NCBI GenBank assembly: GCA_945875975.1
Contig: CAMCMD010000021.1
Coordinates: 1-20,812 of the forward strand
From: Rickettsia typhi
GTDB lineage: Bacteria; Pseudomonadota; Alphaproteobacteria; Rickettsiales; Rickettsiaceae
Reading direction: 5' to 3'
Length of the DNA: 20,812 nucleotides
Shown: positions 8,688 to 15,237 of the stretch, one piece after another
Position numbering within the stretch: the stretch's first letter is position 1
How the letters are laid out: each line of letters opens with the position of its first letter
Notes under the pieces: model-generated
What the model was told of the DNA's origin: nothing
Seen by the model: only the letters and a program-made list of their open reading frames with translations
Database searches by the model: none
Position numbers and translations under genes: made by a program

Positions 8688-8715
8688 TTGACTTAAGGTA
8701 AGGTTAGAGTAAAAT
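8688..8715 (+). promoter_or_regulatory. Promoter of leader RNA copy R1
   Basis: TTGACT (8688-8693) and TAAAAT (8710-8715) are 16 bases apart. The corresponding place in copy R3 also carries TTGACT. Transcription would start near 8722, just at the first predicted hairpin. Confidence 0.45.
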
Positions 8716-8721
8716 CAGCCT

Positions 8722-9006
8722 TGGAATTGCCGTTAAAAGCAGTTCTAGGGTTTAGAAACCTCTAAAACACAACGATGAATATCAGCCGTATAAATGATGT
8801 GATCCTCGATTGTCATGGTCGGGGTATTAGCAGATATGTTCAGGGTAAAAGTTCATTCTTTTGCCTAAAATCTACTATGACTGTACTTAATAGCAGTTTC
8901 TCAGCGCCCCGATCACCTAGGGGATTAAATTCAAAATACTTAGGTCTCCAGTGATCAAAATCATTGGGTCTTGCAAATACTCGCAGGACCTTTTGTTTAA
9001 TCAAAA
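8722..9006 (+). ncRNA. Structured leader-type RNA, copy R1 (full length, no gene attached)
   Basis: This non-coding stretch aligns end to end with copy R3 (19960-19670, minus). For example, 25 of 29 bases match between 8781-8809 and 19904-19876. Predicted helices, in order, are as follows. GAATTGC (8724-8730) pairs with GCAGTTC (8739-8745). TGGTCGGGG (8816-8824) pairs with CCCCGATCA (8907-8915) around an inner stem 8828-8835/8870-8877 and a terminal hairpin 8842-8851/8858-8866. CCAGTGAT (8948-8955) pairs with ATCATTGG (8960-8967). GGTCTTGC (8967-8974) pairs with GCAGGACC (8983-8990), with an 8-base loop followed by TTTTGTTTAA. GATCAC (8911-8916) can alternatively pair with GTGATC (8951-8956). 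No GGGG ribosome binding site or gene follows; the XRE gene beyond runs the other way. It may be an orphaned leader or a stand-alone RNA. Confidence 0.6.
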
Positions 9007-9024
9007 ATGAGGTTATATAAAGTT

Positions 9025-9258
9025 TTAACCAGAGTTTTTTAACATGACCCCTTTTGCTCCATCAGCACGGTTAATGAATTCAATACCTGCTGCTTCGAGG
9101 GTGTTACGAACCTTAATGAGTGTACTAGTTCTACTATCAGCCCGTGCGGTTTCTAGCTTTAATATGGCAGTTTCCGATAATAGCGACCTGTCGGCTAGTT
9201 CTCTTTGAGACCACCCAAGTAATGCTCTTGCGGCGCGTATTTGTGAGTTCGTAATCAT
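9025..9258 (-). CDS. XRE-family helix-turn-helix regulator
   Basis: This small DNA-binding protein of 77 residues has the alphaproteobacterial pattern IRAARALLGWSQRELADRS, then LETARAD, then IKVRNTLEAAGIEFI. The helix-turn-helix covers about residues 17-39, and the C-terminus carries the G-V-x-L end usual for this group. The open frame can begin six codons earlier, at 9276, but ATG at 9258 fits the family start (MITNSQIRAA) and follows AAAGAGAGT, so I chose it. It is divergent from the small gene at 9529, and the shared intergenic region carries two palindromic operator candidates. It probably controls itself and that operon. Confidence 0.85.
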   Translation of the reverse strand: MITNSQIRAARALLGWSQRELADRSLLSETAILKLETARADSRTSTLIKVRNTLEAAGIEFINRADGAKGVMLKNSG

Positions 9259-9299
9259 ACTCTCTTTAAAAACCATAACACGGCAATACGCAATAATAA

Positions 9300-9337
9300 A
9301 ACTATAATATAGTTGTATTAAATGGTAAAACCGTTTA
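9300..9337. promoter_or_regulatory. Two operator candidates of the XRE regulator
   Basis: AACTATAATATAGTT (9300-9314) is a perfect 7-1-7 palindrome. An adjacent 19-base imperfect palindrome, TAAATGGTAAAACCGTTTA, covers 9319-9337. Together they overlap the -35 box and spacer of the plus promoter and lie where the minus promoter of the XRE gene is expected. This is the usual position for repressor sites between divergent genes. Confidence 0.45.
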
Positions 9338-9341
9338 TAAT
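9313..9341 (+). promoter_or_regulatory. Promoter of leader copy R2 and the 9529 operon
   Basis: TTGTAT (9313-9318) and a perfect TATAAT (9336-9341) are 17 bases apart. The expected start is near 9348, giving a leader of about 180 bases that contains copy R2. Confidence 0.6.
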
Positions 9342-9347
9342 AATAAA

Positions 9348-9522
9348 TTAAGGAGCGATAACATATTTTTTTTAAGAATATAATAATTATTATTTGACTA
9401 ATGAGACAGTCGCTCCCCGATCACCCGTGGATCAAATGCAAAATACTTAAGTATCTCCAGTGATCAAAACTATTAGGTCTTGCAAATACTCGCAGGGCCT
9501 TTTGTTTAATCAAAAAAAGGGG
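9348..9522 (+). ncRNA. Structured leader RNA, copy R2 (3' half), 5' UTR of the 9529 gene
   Basis: From CCCCGATCACC (9415-9425) to TTTTGTTTAA (9500-9509) this repeats R1 8907-9000 at roughly 88% identity by hand alignment. GATCAC (9419-9424) can pair with a GTGATC downstream. The hairpin GGTCTTGC (9476-9483) / GCAGGGCC (9492-9499) keeps its stem and exact 8-base loop although one pair has changed from A-U to G-U. CCCC (9415-9418) can pair with the ribosome binding site GGGG (9519-9522). The R1-like 5' half is missing. Instead GGAGCGA (9352-9358) is a perfect partner for TCGCTCC (9410-9416), which covers part of the same CCCC. The two pairings exclude each other, so it looks like a switch on translation of the next gene. 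Confidence 0.55.
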
Positions 9523-9528
9523 TGCCTT

Positions 9529-9765
9529 ATGCAAATTAATTCAAAAAACTATAATAGCGAATTCCATGACAAGCTCATTGATGCAGCTAAAAACTATGAT
9601 GTTAATAGGCTAATTCAGCTGATCATTTTAGAAATAGGCACTTTAGAATTAGATGCCGTAACTATGCATCTCCTATCAGATATACTGCAATTAGTAAAAT
9701 ATAAATCCCCGATCGGCGTAGCAGAAAGACTGAAACTTCGTCGTAAATTAATGAACGGAGGTTAG
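9529..9765 (+). CDS. Small protein of unknown function
   Basis: The 78-residue, mainly helical and charged product is not recognised. It has no signal peptide or membrane segment and ends in a basic stretch (RLKLRRKL). The open frame extends upstream to 9460 but would run through the conserved leader hairpin. ATG at 9529 is preceded by GGGG (9519-9522) at normal spacing, so that start is preferred. Translation is probably controlled by leader copy R2. The stop lies one base before the start of the lipoprotein gene, so the two form an operon. Confidence 0.6.
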   Translation: MQINSKNYNSEFHDKLIDAAKNYDVNRLIQLIILEIGTLELDAVTMHLLSDILQLVKYKSPIGVAERLKLRRKLMNGG

Positions 9766-9766
9766 G

Positions 9767-10212
9767 ATGATTAATCCAAAACTTACCTCCATAATCTGTT
9801 TAAGCCTTGCTTTAGCTTCATGCGAAGCACCAGAAAACCTTGACAGATCAGTTGCAAAAAATGAAGCAAAATATATGGCCGGAGTTACTAAACATGAAAT
9901 ACACACAGAATATCTGAACAATTATGCTTTAGACCCCCGTTCAAAAGCTATGTTCCTAAAAAATGGCAGCAAAATGAAGAATATATTCAAGAATTTGGCT
10001 ATGCATGTGAAAAACTGGGCTTTAAAGAGTTTCTGCAGAAACAAAATCTTCCCTGTGAAAAGCTAATCCAAAGTCCCATATTTGATTATGGTCTTAAGGG
10101 ATACGTTGTGAAATGCGAGTCAGAAGGTAGCTACAATATGTGGTTTGATTATGATAAAAAGCAATGGAATGTAAAATTAGAAATGAAAAAAAAGCGACAG
10201 TCCTTACGCTAA
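9767..10212 (+). pseudogene. Small lipoprotein gene with a frameshift
   Basis: The product starts with a lipoprotein signal: a hydrophobic stretch followed by the lipobox L16-A-S-C19. GGAGG just upstream gives a good start, coupled to the previous gene. The reading frame stops at 10066, but the protein-like sequence continues in another frame from about 9934 to TAA at 10210-10212, with WQQNEEYIQEFGYACEKLGF, then DYGLKGYVVKCESEG and a W-F-D-Y-D-K end. Adding one C to the run of five at 9934-9938 joins the two halves into about 148 residues. It is either a recent inactivating indel, a phase-variable tract or a sequencing error. The family is not recognised; the C-terminal half has paired cysteines. 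Confidence 0.6.
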
Positions 10213-10234
10213 AAGGCATCCTGAATGTTTATAA

Positions 10235-10255
10235 TAGAGTTCTTTCCAAACTCTA
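10235..10255 (+). terminator. Hairpin after the lipoprotein pseudogene
   Basis: TAGAGTT (10235-10241) and AACTCTA (10249-10255) form a perfect 7-bp stem with a 7-base loop, 22 bases after the stop. There is no U-run, so it is a weak terminator candidate at best. Confidence 0.25.
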
Positions 10256-10269
10256 CTACTGAAGGCAAT

Positions 10270-10380
10270 TGCGTTGTCATTCCGGGCTTGACCCGGAATC
10301 TTCCTTCTGTCTCCTGGGATGCCGGCCCCAAGGCCTGCGCAAGCCCATCAAGCCTGAGATGCCGGCGTAGCAAGTTCTGT
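10270..10380. repeat. GC-rich palindromic repeat of rickettsial type
   Basis: ATTCCGGG (10279-10286) and CCCGGAAT (10292-10299) are perfect 8-bp arms around CTTGA, preceded by GTC. This core recurs as an intergenic repeat in alphaproteobacteria and resembles rickettsial palindromic elements. It is followed by a direct repeat, CCTGGGATGCCGGC (10313-10326) and CCTGAGATGCCGGC (10353-10366), with a 40-base period and one mismatch. The block is much more GC-rich than its surroundings and contains no gene. Confidence 0.6.
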
Positions 10381-10415
10381 CATCGAATTAGTTAACCTTT
10401 ACACACAAGCGAGCC

Positions 10416-10438
10416 TAGGACAAAAAATATTTGTCCTA
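10416..10438. terminator. Hairpin downstream of tlc1
   Basis: TAGGACAAA (10416-10424) and TTTGTCCTA (10430-10438) form a perfect 9-bp stem with a 5-base loop, starting 16 bases after the tlc1 stop on the minus strand. The T-run lies inside the hairpin rather than after it, so termination is likely but not certain. Confidence 0.45.
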
Positions 10439-10453
10439 AACTCACAAATTTGA

Positions 10454-11959
10454 TTATTTAGCAGCTTCGTTCTCTTCTAATTTCTTATAGTATTCCTTGC
10501 CAAGGCCTTTTACAGCTAAGAGCCACAGAATTACTACTACAAAGAATATACCAGCAAAATATGGCGTGGCCTCTGTAAACGTAAATGCCGGCATCAAAAT
10601 AAAGAATGTTGATTGGATAATACCACCACCAGATTTACCAAATCTACCTCCTATAACATCAACAGCAGCCTTACCTTTAGTCTTCATTTCATCATCAAGC
10701 GGGATATATGCCATCTCTTTTGTTGAATCAAACAAAGAATATTTTGTCGCTTTACTAAGTACGTTCTGAGCTGTGCCTACCATAACTGCTAGAGCAAGGG
10801 GCCCTGTGCCAAAGAAAGCAGCTAGCTCTAGGCCAATCCCTTGATCAAAAAATATGAACGAAAAGAAGGCAAGACCAGTTACAAGAATCATAATTGGCGT
10901 AAATATCGCAGCAGTAGACCATGATACTCTCCGAAGAATATTACTTCCAACTAGCATAAAGAATATGGCAGCCACTCCCTGATAAGCCTGAAATGTTCCC
11001 ATGTATGAAGTATAAGCTTCAACAGTAGGATATAATTCCTTGAGTTTAGCTTTCCACACGCCTTCAACAAGATTCATAGAAATTCCATATGCAATGATGA
11101 GAAGAACAAGTAAGCCAAGATATCTGGATGTAATAATCATCTTAAAACTCTCACCAAGAGATAGTTTAGCTTTTTTCTTCTTTGCAGAACCAGGTGCCCC
11201 TGCATCATATAGTCTTGGATCAGTTAAAACATTACGGTTAATCCAAGCGTATAAAAATACTACCATTAAACCGCTCAAGATAGTCACACAAAGCACTGGG
11301 ATAAGCTTCACGTTCTCAGGAACAATATGTACATCAGCACTTAGGAGCAGGTGAAAAGTCACAGCAACCAGCGGAAGAGCAACATTGCCAAGTAAACCGA
11401 ACATAGAGTAAAAACGTTTTGCTTCATCTGTCTTAGTTATTTGGTTAGCAAAACTCCAAAATAATAGTGTTAGCATCATACTACCCCACATTTCAGCCAT
11501 CATGTAAAATGAAGCAAAACTCCAACTGCCACCAATTCTAATAAACCATTTAAAGTTTGGGTATTGATCAGATAATGAAGATATAGCTTCTTTTGAAGGA
11601 TGGAATATATCAGGGTTAGGGTAGAGGATAAATGTAAATACTGCGAAGTAAATTATGAAAAACATTGTTACTGTATAAAAAACTTTCTGCTGACTCATCA
11701 TGTTGCAGAGTTTTGCGTACAAAATCATAAAAATTACAGCGGAAGGAAGAACAACATAAGTTTTTAAGAAACTTATTGCCTCAGGGCCTATATGGGTAAC
11801 AACTAACCCATCTTTTATTGATCTAACCGTTGCATAGTTAAAAAGAATACAAGCCATCATCAAAGCCATTGGAATGAATTTCTTGTTTTCATGCCACTCA
11901 ATAGGCCAAAACACCCTTCTTAGCTCCGTTAAGAAATTGCCCTTCTTAGACTTATCCAT
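10454..11959 (-). CDS. tlc1: ATP/ADP translocase (Tlc1)
   Basis: This nucleotide transporter exchanges bacterial ADP for host ATP across the inner membrane, the hallmark of energy parasitism. The 501-residue product matches the length of rickettsial Tlc1 (about 498) and shows about twelve hydrophobic segments. Recognisable Tlc1 stretches include [17 protein letters not shown] near the N-terminus, the R-S-I-K-D-G motif with [35 protein letters not shown], and [17 protein letters not shown] near the C-terminus. It has its own promoter at 12009-12037 and a hairpin after the stop, so it is probably monocistronic. AAGGT about ten bases upstream serves as ribosome binding site. It indicates an obligate intracellular lifestyle. 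Confidence 0.97.
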   Translation of the reverse strand: MDKSKKGNFLTELRRVFWPIEWHENKKFIPMALMMACILFNYATVRSIKDGLVVTHIGPEAISFLKTYVVLPSAVIFMILYAKLCNMMSQQKVFYTVTMFFIIYFAVFTFILYPNPDIFHPSKEAISSLSDQYPNFKWFIRIGGSWSFASFYMMAEMWGSMMLTLLFWSFANQITKTDEAKRFYSMFGLLGNVALPLVAVTFHLLLSADVHIVPENVKLIPVLCVTILSGLMVVFLYAWINRNVLTDPRLYDAGAPGSAKKKKAKLSLGESFKMIITSRYLGLLVLLIIAYGISMNLVEGVWKAKLKELYPTVEAYTSYMGTFQAYQGVAAIFFMLVGSNILRRVSWSTAAIFTPIMILVTGLAFFSFIFFDQGIGLELAAFFGTGPLALAVMVGTAQNVLSKATKYSLFDSTKEMAYIPLDDEMKTKGKAAVDVIGGRFGKSGGGIIQSTFFILMPAFTFTEATPYFAGIFFVVVILWLLAVKGLGKEYYKKLEENEAAK

Positions 11960-12008
11960 AGTTATTTACCTTATGCCTTTAGTTAATATTTTTTAAATTA
12001 CCGCCATG

Positions 12009-12037
12009 ATTGTAGAAGCAAATATACAAAAAGTCAA
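12009..12037 (-). promoter_or_regulatory. Promoter of tlc1
   Basis: On the minus strand TTGACT (12037-12032) and TACAAT (12014-12009) are 17 bases apart. The start near 12002 would give a leader of about 42 bases. Confidence 0.65.
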
Positions 12038-12046
12038 TAATTTTGG

Positions 12047-12967
12047 TTAATTACTCTTAGGTTGAAGCATTAACATCATCCACCTATCCTTTTCCAAATC
12101 ATTTAACACCGAAAAGCCAGAGATACCATAAGCTTCAACTACATCTGGTACCTGATAATCTAGAAAACCTGATAAGATTACTATAGTATTTTCATGCGCA
12201 AGATTTCTAATTGTTTTTGACATCGAAATAAGTGGTGAAGCAAGGATATTACTGACTATTAAATCAAATTTTTTCTCCCATTCTCTAGGGATATTTAAAT
12301 CCTGTTCTGAATTTTGGTAAAAATAAGCATTCGAATTGTTACAAATTATATTCTCTTTAGCAATCTTTATTGATACTTCTTCTATATCACAGGCTAATAT
12401 TTTAGCAGTGGGCCAAATTTTCTCAGCAACAAAGCTTAGTATTCCACTACCGGTACCTATATCAAACACCGTTCTTATTGGATAATCTTCCAGAGAATCC
12501 ATAGCGTCAATGCACAAAGAGGTTGTAGCATGATCCCCAGTTCCGAAGGCTCTTGAAGCTTCAATATATATAGGTATCTTGTTTTTGGGGCATCTTACAT
12601 TCATTGTACTTGAAGTGATAAAAAATCTACCAATTTTGATAGGTTTTAATTGCTTTTGATATTCAGCAACCCAGTCTTTATCTTCAACTTGTTGCAGAGT
12701 TACCTCCGAATGGAAATTGATGTTATGAATTTGAGCGTAATTTTCTAAATCTCTTACCAAAGAGCTAAGTTCAGGGGAGTTATCTACTAAAACCTCCATT
12801 GCCCATAAATCATTATCTTGTGAGTCAATTGTTGAAGATTCAACTTCGTAAGTACATATTCCAAGAACATCTTCAGGGAAGAAATTCTCAAAGACCTCAA
12901 TATCTTTATATTTTAAGATAAAGCATATCTTATAAATGAGTTTTGGTTGACTAAATGAGTTATTCAT
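12047..12967 (-). CDS. prmA: Ribosomal protein L11 methyltransferase
   Basis: This SAM-dependent enzyme trimethylates ribosomal protein L11 in the cytoplasm. The 306-residue product has the usual length. An N-terminal L11-recognition domain (about 1-100) is followed by the PrmA signature AFGTGDHATTS (140-150), SAM motif I DIGTGSGILSF (169-179), the acidic residue D194 of motif II, and N240-ILASPL, the substrate-binding N-x-x-A motif. All key residues are present. The gene is divergent from the small secreted protein at 13048 and upstream of tlc1 on the same strand, but tlc1 has its own promoter. The promoter of prmA is at 12994-13022. The enzyme is non-essential in E. coli but commonly retained in Rickettsiales. 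Confidence 0.95.
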   Translation of the reverse strand: MNNSFSQPKLIYKICFILKYKDIEVFENFFPEDVLGICTYEVESSTIDSQDNDLWAMEVLVDNSPELSSLVRDLENYAQIHNINFHSEVTLQQVEDKDWVAEYQKQLKPIKIGRFFITSSTMNVRCPKNKIPIYIEASRAFGTGDHATTSLCIDAMDSLEDYPIRTVFDIGTGSGILSFVAEKIWPTAKILACDIEEVSIKIAKENIICNNSNAYFYQNSEQDLNIPREWEKKFDLIVSNILASPLISMSKTIRNLAHENTIVILSGFLDYQVPDVVEAYGISGFSVLNDLEKDRWMMLMLQPKSN

Positions 12968-12993
12968 AGTTTAAATAGCTTTGTTAGATCTGG

Positions 12994-13022
12994 TATATAC
13001 CAACTAATAATTTAGATTTCAA
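12994..13022 (-). promoter_or_regulatory. Promoter of prmA
   Basis: On the minus strand TTGAAA (13022-13017) and TATATA (12999-12994) are 17 bases apart. The -10 lies within the 12-base palindrome TGGTATATACCA (12991-13002). That palindrome also falls between TTGTTA (12981-12986) and a TAATAA-like -10 of a weaker plus promoter for the gene at 13048, so it could affect both directions. Confidence 0.5.
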
Positions 13023-13047
13023 TTTTTATATTTGATAGGGGAGTTGC

Positions 13048-13422
13048 ATGAATAAGATAAAAATTTTTAGTGTGTATTTATTAATCGTTTTATTTGCTGG
13101 CGTTACGATCGCCGCAGAAGAAGGAGAGATTGCTAAACCCAAGGCAAAACTCCGCGATCCTGCCGAGTTTCAGAAAGTTATTGATGAATATAAAGATTAT
13201 GTTGCAAAGATTCCAGCTGAAATTAGAGAAGAAATTATCAGCTATAGAAAAGAAATTGCTAAAATAAACAAACATAAAAAGGTTCTTTATACAAAACTCT
13301 CTCAAGCAAGCCAAAATTACTTAAAAAAAGAACAACAATATAAGAAAAAACTTCCTCTGAATCGTAAAAGCTTAATTTCGATTGACCCACAAACTGCTGA
13401 TACCACAAAAGAGGATAAATAA
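13048..13422 (+). CDS. Small secreted coiled-coil protein, unknown function
   Basis: The 124-residue product has a typical Sec signal peptide (about 1-22, hydrophobic core FSVYLLIVLFAGVTIA, cleavage near AA-EE). A highly charged, lysine-rich helical region without cysteines follows; the 40-110 stretch is likely coiled coil. It would be periplasmic or loosely attached to the envelope. GGGGAG five bases before the ATG is a strong ribosome binding site. I do not recognise the family. It converges with the glycosyltransferase gene, with a hairpin terminator between them. Confidence 0.75.
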   Translation: MNKIKIFSVYLLIVLFAGVTIAAEEGEIAKPKAKLRDPAEFQKVIDEYKDYVAKIPAEIREEIISYRKEIAKINKHKKVLYTKLSQASQNYLKKEQQYKKKLPLNRKSLISIDPQTADTTKEDK

Positions 13423-13454
13423 AGAGGAGCTATACAAACTGGTATACGGTTTTG

Positions 13455-13493
13455 AAAATTGACAAAGTTATATAATGGCTACTAGTCAATTTT
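13455..13493. terminator. Hairpin terminator between convergent genes
   Basis: AAAATTGAC (13455-13463) and GTCAATTTT (13485-13493) form a perfect 9-bp stem around a 21-base loop, ending in a T-run. It lies 32 bases after the stop at 13422 and just beyond the glycosyltransferase stop at 13496, so it can serve both strands. The stem is AT-rich. Confidence 0.5.
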
Positions 13494-13495
13494 TC

Positions 13496-15229
13496 TTAAT
13501 TTTCGACAATATCATCAATATTACTCATACCATGCGGAGTCTTATTCCATTTAAATGGCGATGAAACGGTTTCCCAGAGAGCTCTGTAGCTTGCGATAGT
13601 ATGCAAGACAAAATATAACGGCCAGAATATCAATACTAAAATATCTGATATAGACCTGAGCGTTACCGGAGAAGCTCCATTTGACGCTACTATATAGGCG
13701 ATAGTATACATATAAGATATAGAAAAAAAACTGTTTACCAGCCATAGATAATAAATTATCGGATGCAAATCGAGATACATCAGTAATATCAGCCACGGCA
13801 AAAAGAAAAAGCTATAGGTTGATAGCCCAACAAAAATATATACTGCAGCAATTTTTAATAATCCAAGCTTTGTATAATCTTTTTTAACTTGTATAAAAAC
13901 ATAGATTGTTTGAATAAATCCTTTGATCCACCTCGCTCTTTGCCCTATCCAGTCTGTTAAGTTGTTTGGGGCTTCTTCCAAAGTTGTCGAATCAATCATA
14001 TTCACTTTATATCCCTTTAAATAAAGACGAATGCCCAGATCTGCATCCTCGGTGACATTGTAAGCATCCCACAATCCAACCTCTCTCAATTTATCCACTT
14101 TAAAATGATTACTAGTGCCACCCAAAGTCAGAGGCAAATCAAATAGACTTAAACCACGAAGTAAATACTCAAACCAAATGCTATATTCGATACTAAAACA
14201 CCTAGTAAGAAAATTTTCATTTGCATTATAAAAATTCAGCTTCGACTGCAAACAAACGTAATTTTCTGGCAATGTAGAGAAAGTCGCGACTGCTTTTAGA
14301 AGCTGCTCTGGGTCTGGCTCATCCTCTGCATCATAAACAGTCAAATACTCACCCAAAACAAAAGCCATTGCATAATTCAAAGCTTTAGGCTTTGTCCTGG
14401 GAAGGCTATATGGTACTTTTATAACATGGATATAACTTGGAATAGACAATCCAGCCAAAGCACGTATGGTCATTTGATCGTCTGCTTCGATGATAAATTT
14501 GACATCTAATCTGCTTTTAGGATAATTTAGTTTTTCAATAGCAAGCAGGATTGAGTGGGCCTTCCACTCTTCTTTGTAAAGAGGAATCAAAATAGAATAA
14601 ATAGGTAAATTATCGCTAAGATCAATTGGTGCAACAACCTTTGTTATCTCCACTTCTTCCGAAGAATTATGTTGCCACAGACTTCGGCCAAACAAGACTG
14701 CTTTTAACAAATTTTTTACAAAATAAAGTATATTATTTAACAGGCTAAAATTATTAAGCGCCAAAAGTACAGTTGCAAAAAATATAGTCAAAAAGCCCAT
14801 CACCATTTTAGGATAATTTATACTCTTAGCTGAAGCTTTGGGATTAATATTAGTCAAGCACTCTATAGCATTCAAAGTATTATCTACAGCAAAATCACGT
14901 TCTAATATGCTATAAAAATCAACTTCTCTTACCAAAAATATCTTAGTATTTTGAAGAAAATTAGAAATCTTTTTTTGAATGATGGAGATATTATTTATCG
15001 CACAACATCTATCCCCTTTAATGTCTTCAAATATAAAGTAACCATTCTGGCAATAATCGTTCATCTTTTCAAAATCAACGGCTTTTATAGCTTCTGAATT
15101 TAAATTAATATGCGGAATTTTATATCTTTTAATTAGCAATTCGACAGCATTTTCATTATCCAATAATTCAACTTCTTGAAGATAGTAAAAAATATCTTTA
15201 TGTTCAGTGGCCAGTCCAATTTTAGTCAT
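13496..15229 (-). CDS. Membrane glycosyltransferase, family 2
   Basis: This processive-type GT2 enzyme of 577 residues polymerises or transfers sugars at the inner membrane. The GT-A catalytic core lies at about 208-440 with all expected residues: the nucleotide-binding D250/D251 in IIEADDQ, the metal-binding D-A-E-D at 300-303, the catalytic T393-E-D, and the acceptor motif Q430-RARW. Membrane segments flank the core: about 141-180 before it, and several between 456 and 555. The N-terminal 120 residues look like a GspE-N/Nfr-type cytoplasmic domain. The gene lies eight bases after an outer-membrane-like protein and downstream of ftsA, all on one strand, which suggests envelope polysaccharide synthesis and export. 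The product is unknown. Confidence 0.88.
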   Translation of the reverse strand: MTKIGLATEHKDIFYYLQEVELLDNENAVELLIKRYKIPHINLNSEAIKAVDFEKMNDYCQNGYFIFEDIKGDRCCAINNISIIQKKISNFLQNTKIFLVREVDFYSILERDFAVDNTLNAIECLTNINPKASAKSINYPKMVMGFLTIFFATVLLALNNFSLLNNILYFVKNLLKAVLFGRSLWQHNSSEEVEITKVVAPIDLSDNLPIYSILIPLYKEEWKAHSILLAIEKLNYPKSRLDVKFIIEADDQMTIRALAGLSIPSYIHVIKVPYSLPRTKPKALNYAMAFVLGEYLTVYDAEDEPDPEQLLKAVATFSTLPENYVCLQSKLNFYNANENFLTRCFSIEYSIWFEYLLRGLSLFDLPLTLGGTSNHFKVDKLREVGLWDAYNVTEDADLGIRLYLKGYKVNMIDSTTLEEAPNNLTDWIGQRARWIKGFIQTIYVFIQVKKDYTKLGLLKIAAVYIFVGLSTYSFFFLPWLILLMYLDLHPIIYYLWLVNSFFSISYMYTIAYIVASNGASPVTLRSISDILVLIFWPLYFVLHTIASYRALWETVSSPFKWNKTPHGMSNIDDIVEN

Positions 15230-15237
15230 TTTATTTA

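Noticed and set aside
8722..9006. Group I or group II self-splicing intron
   Set aside because: A few bases (GACTAT, GCCTAAA) recall group I core elements, but I could not find a complete P, Q, R, S set or a domain V, and R2 and R3 lead straight into a start codon, not a split gene.
8907..9522. Direct repeats of R1 and R2 as ends of an insertion sequence
   Set aside because: There is no transposase between them, no terminal inverted repeats or target duplications, and the third copy (R3) is a leader upstream of a gene.
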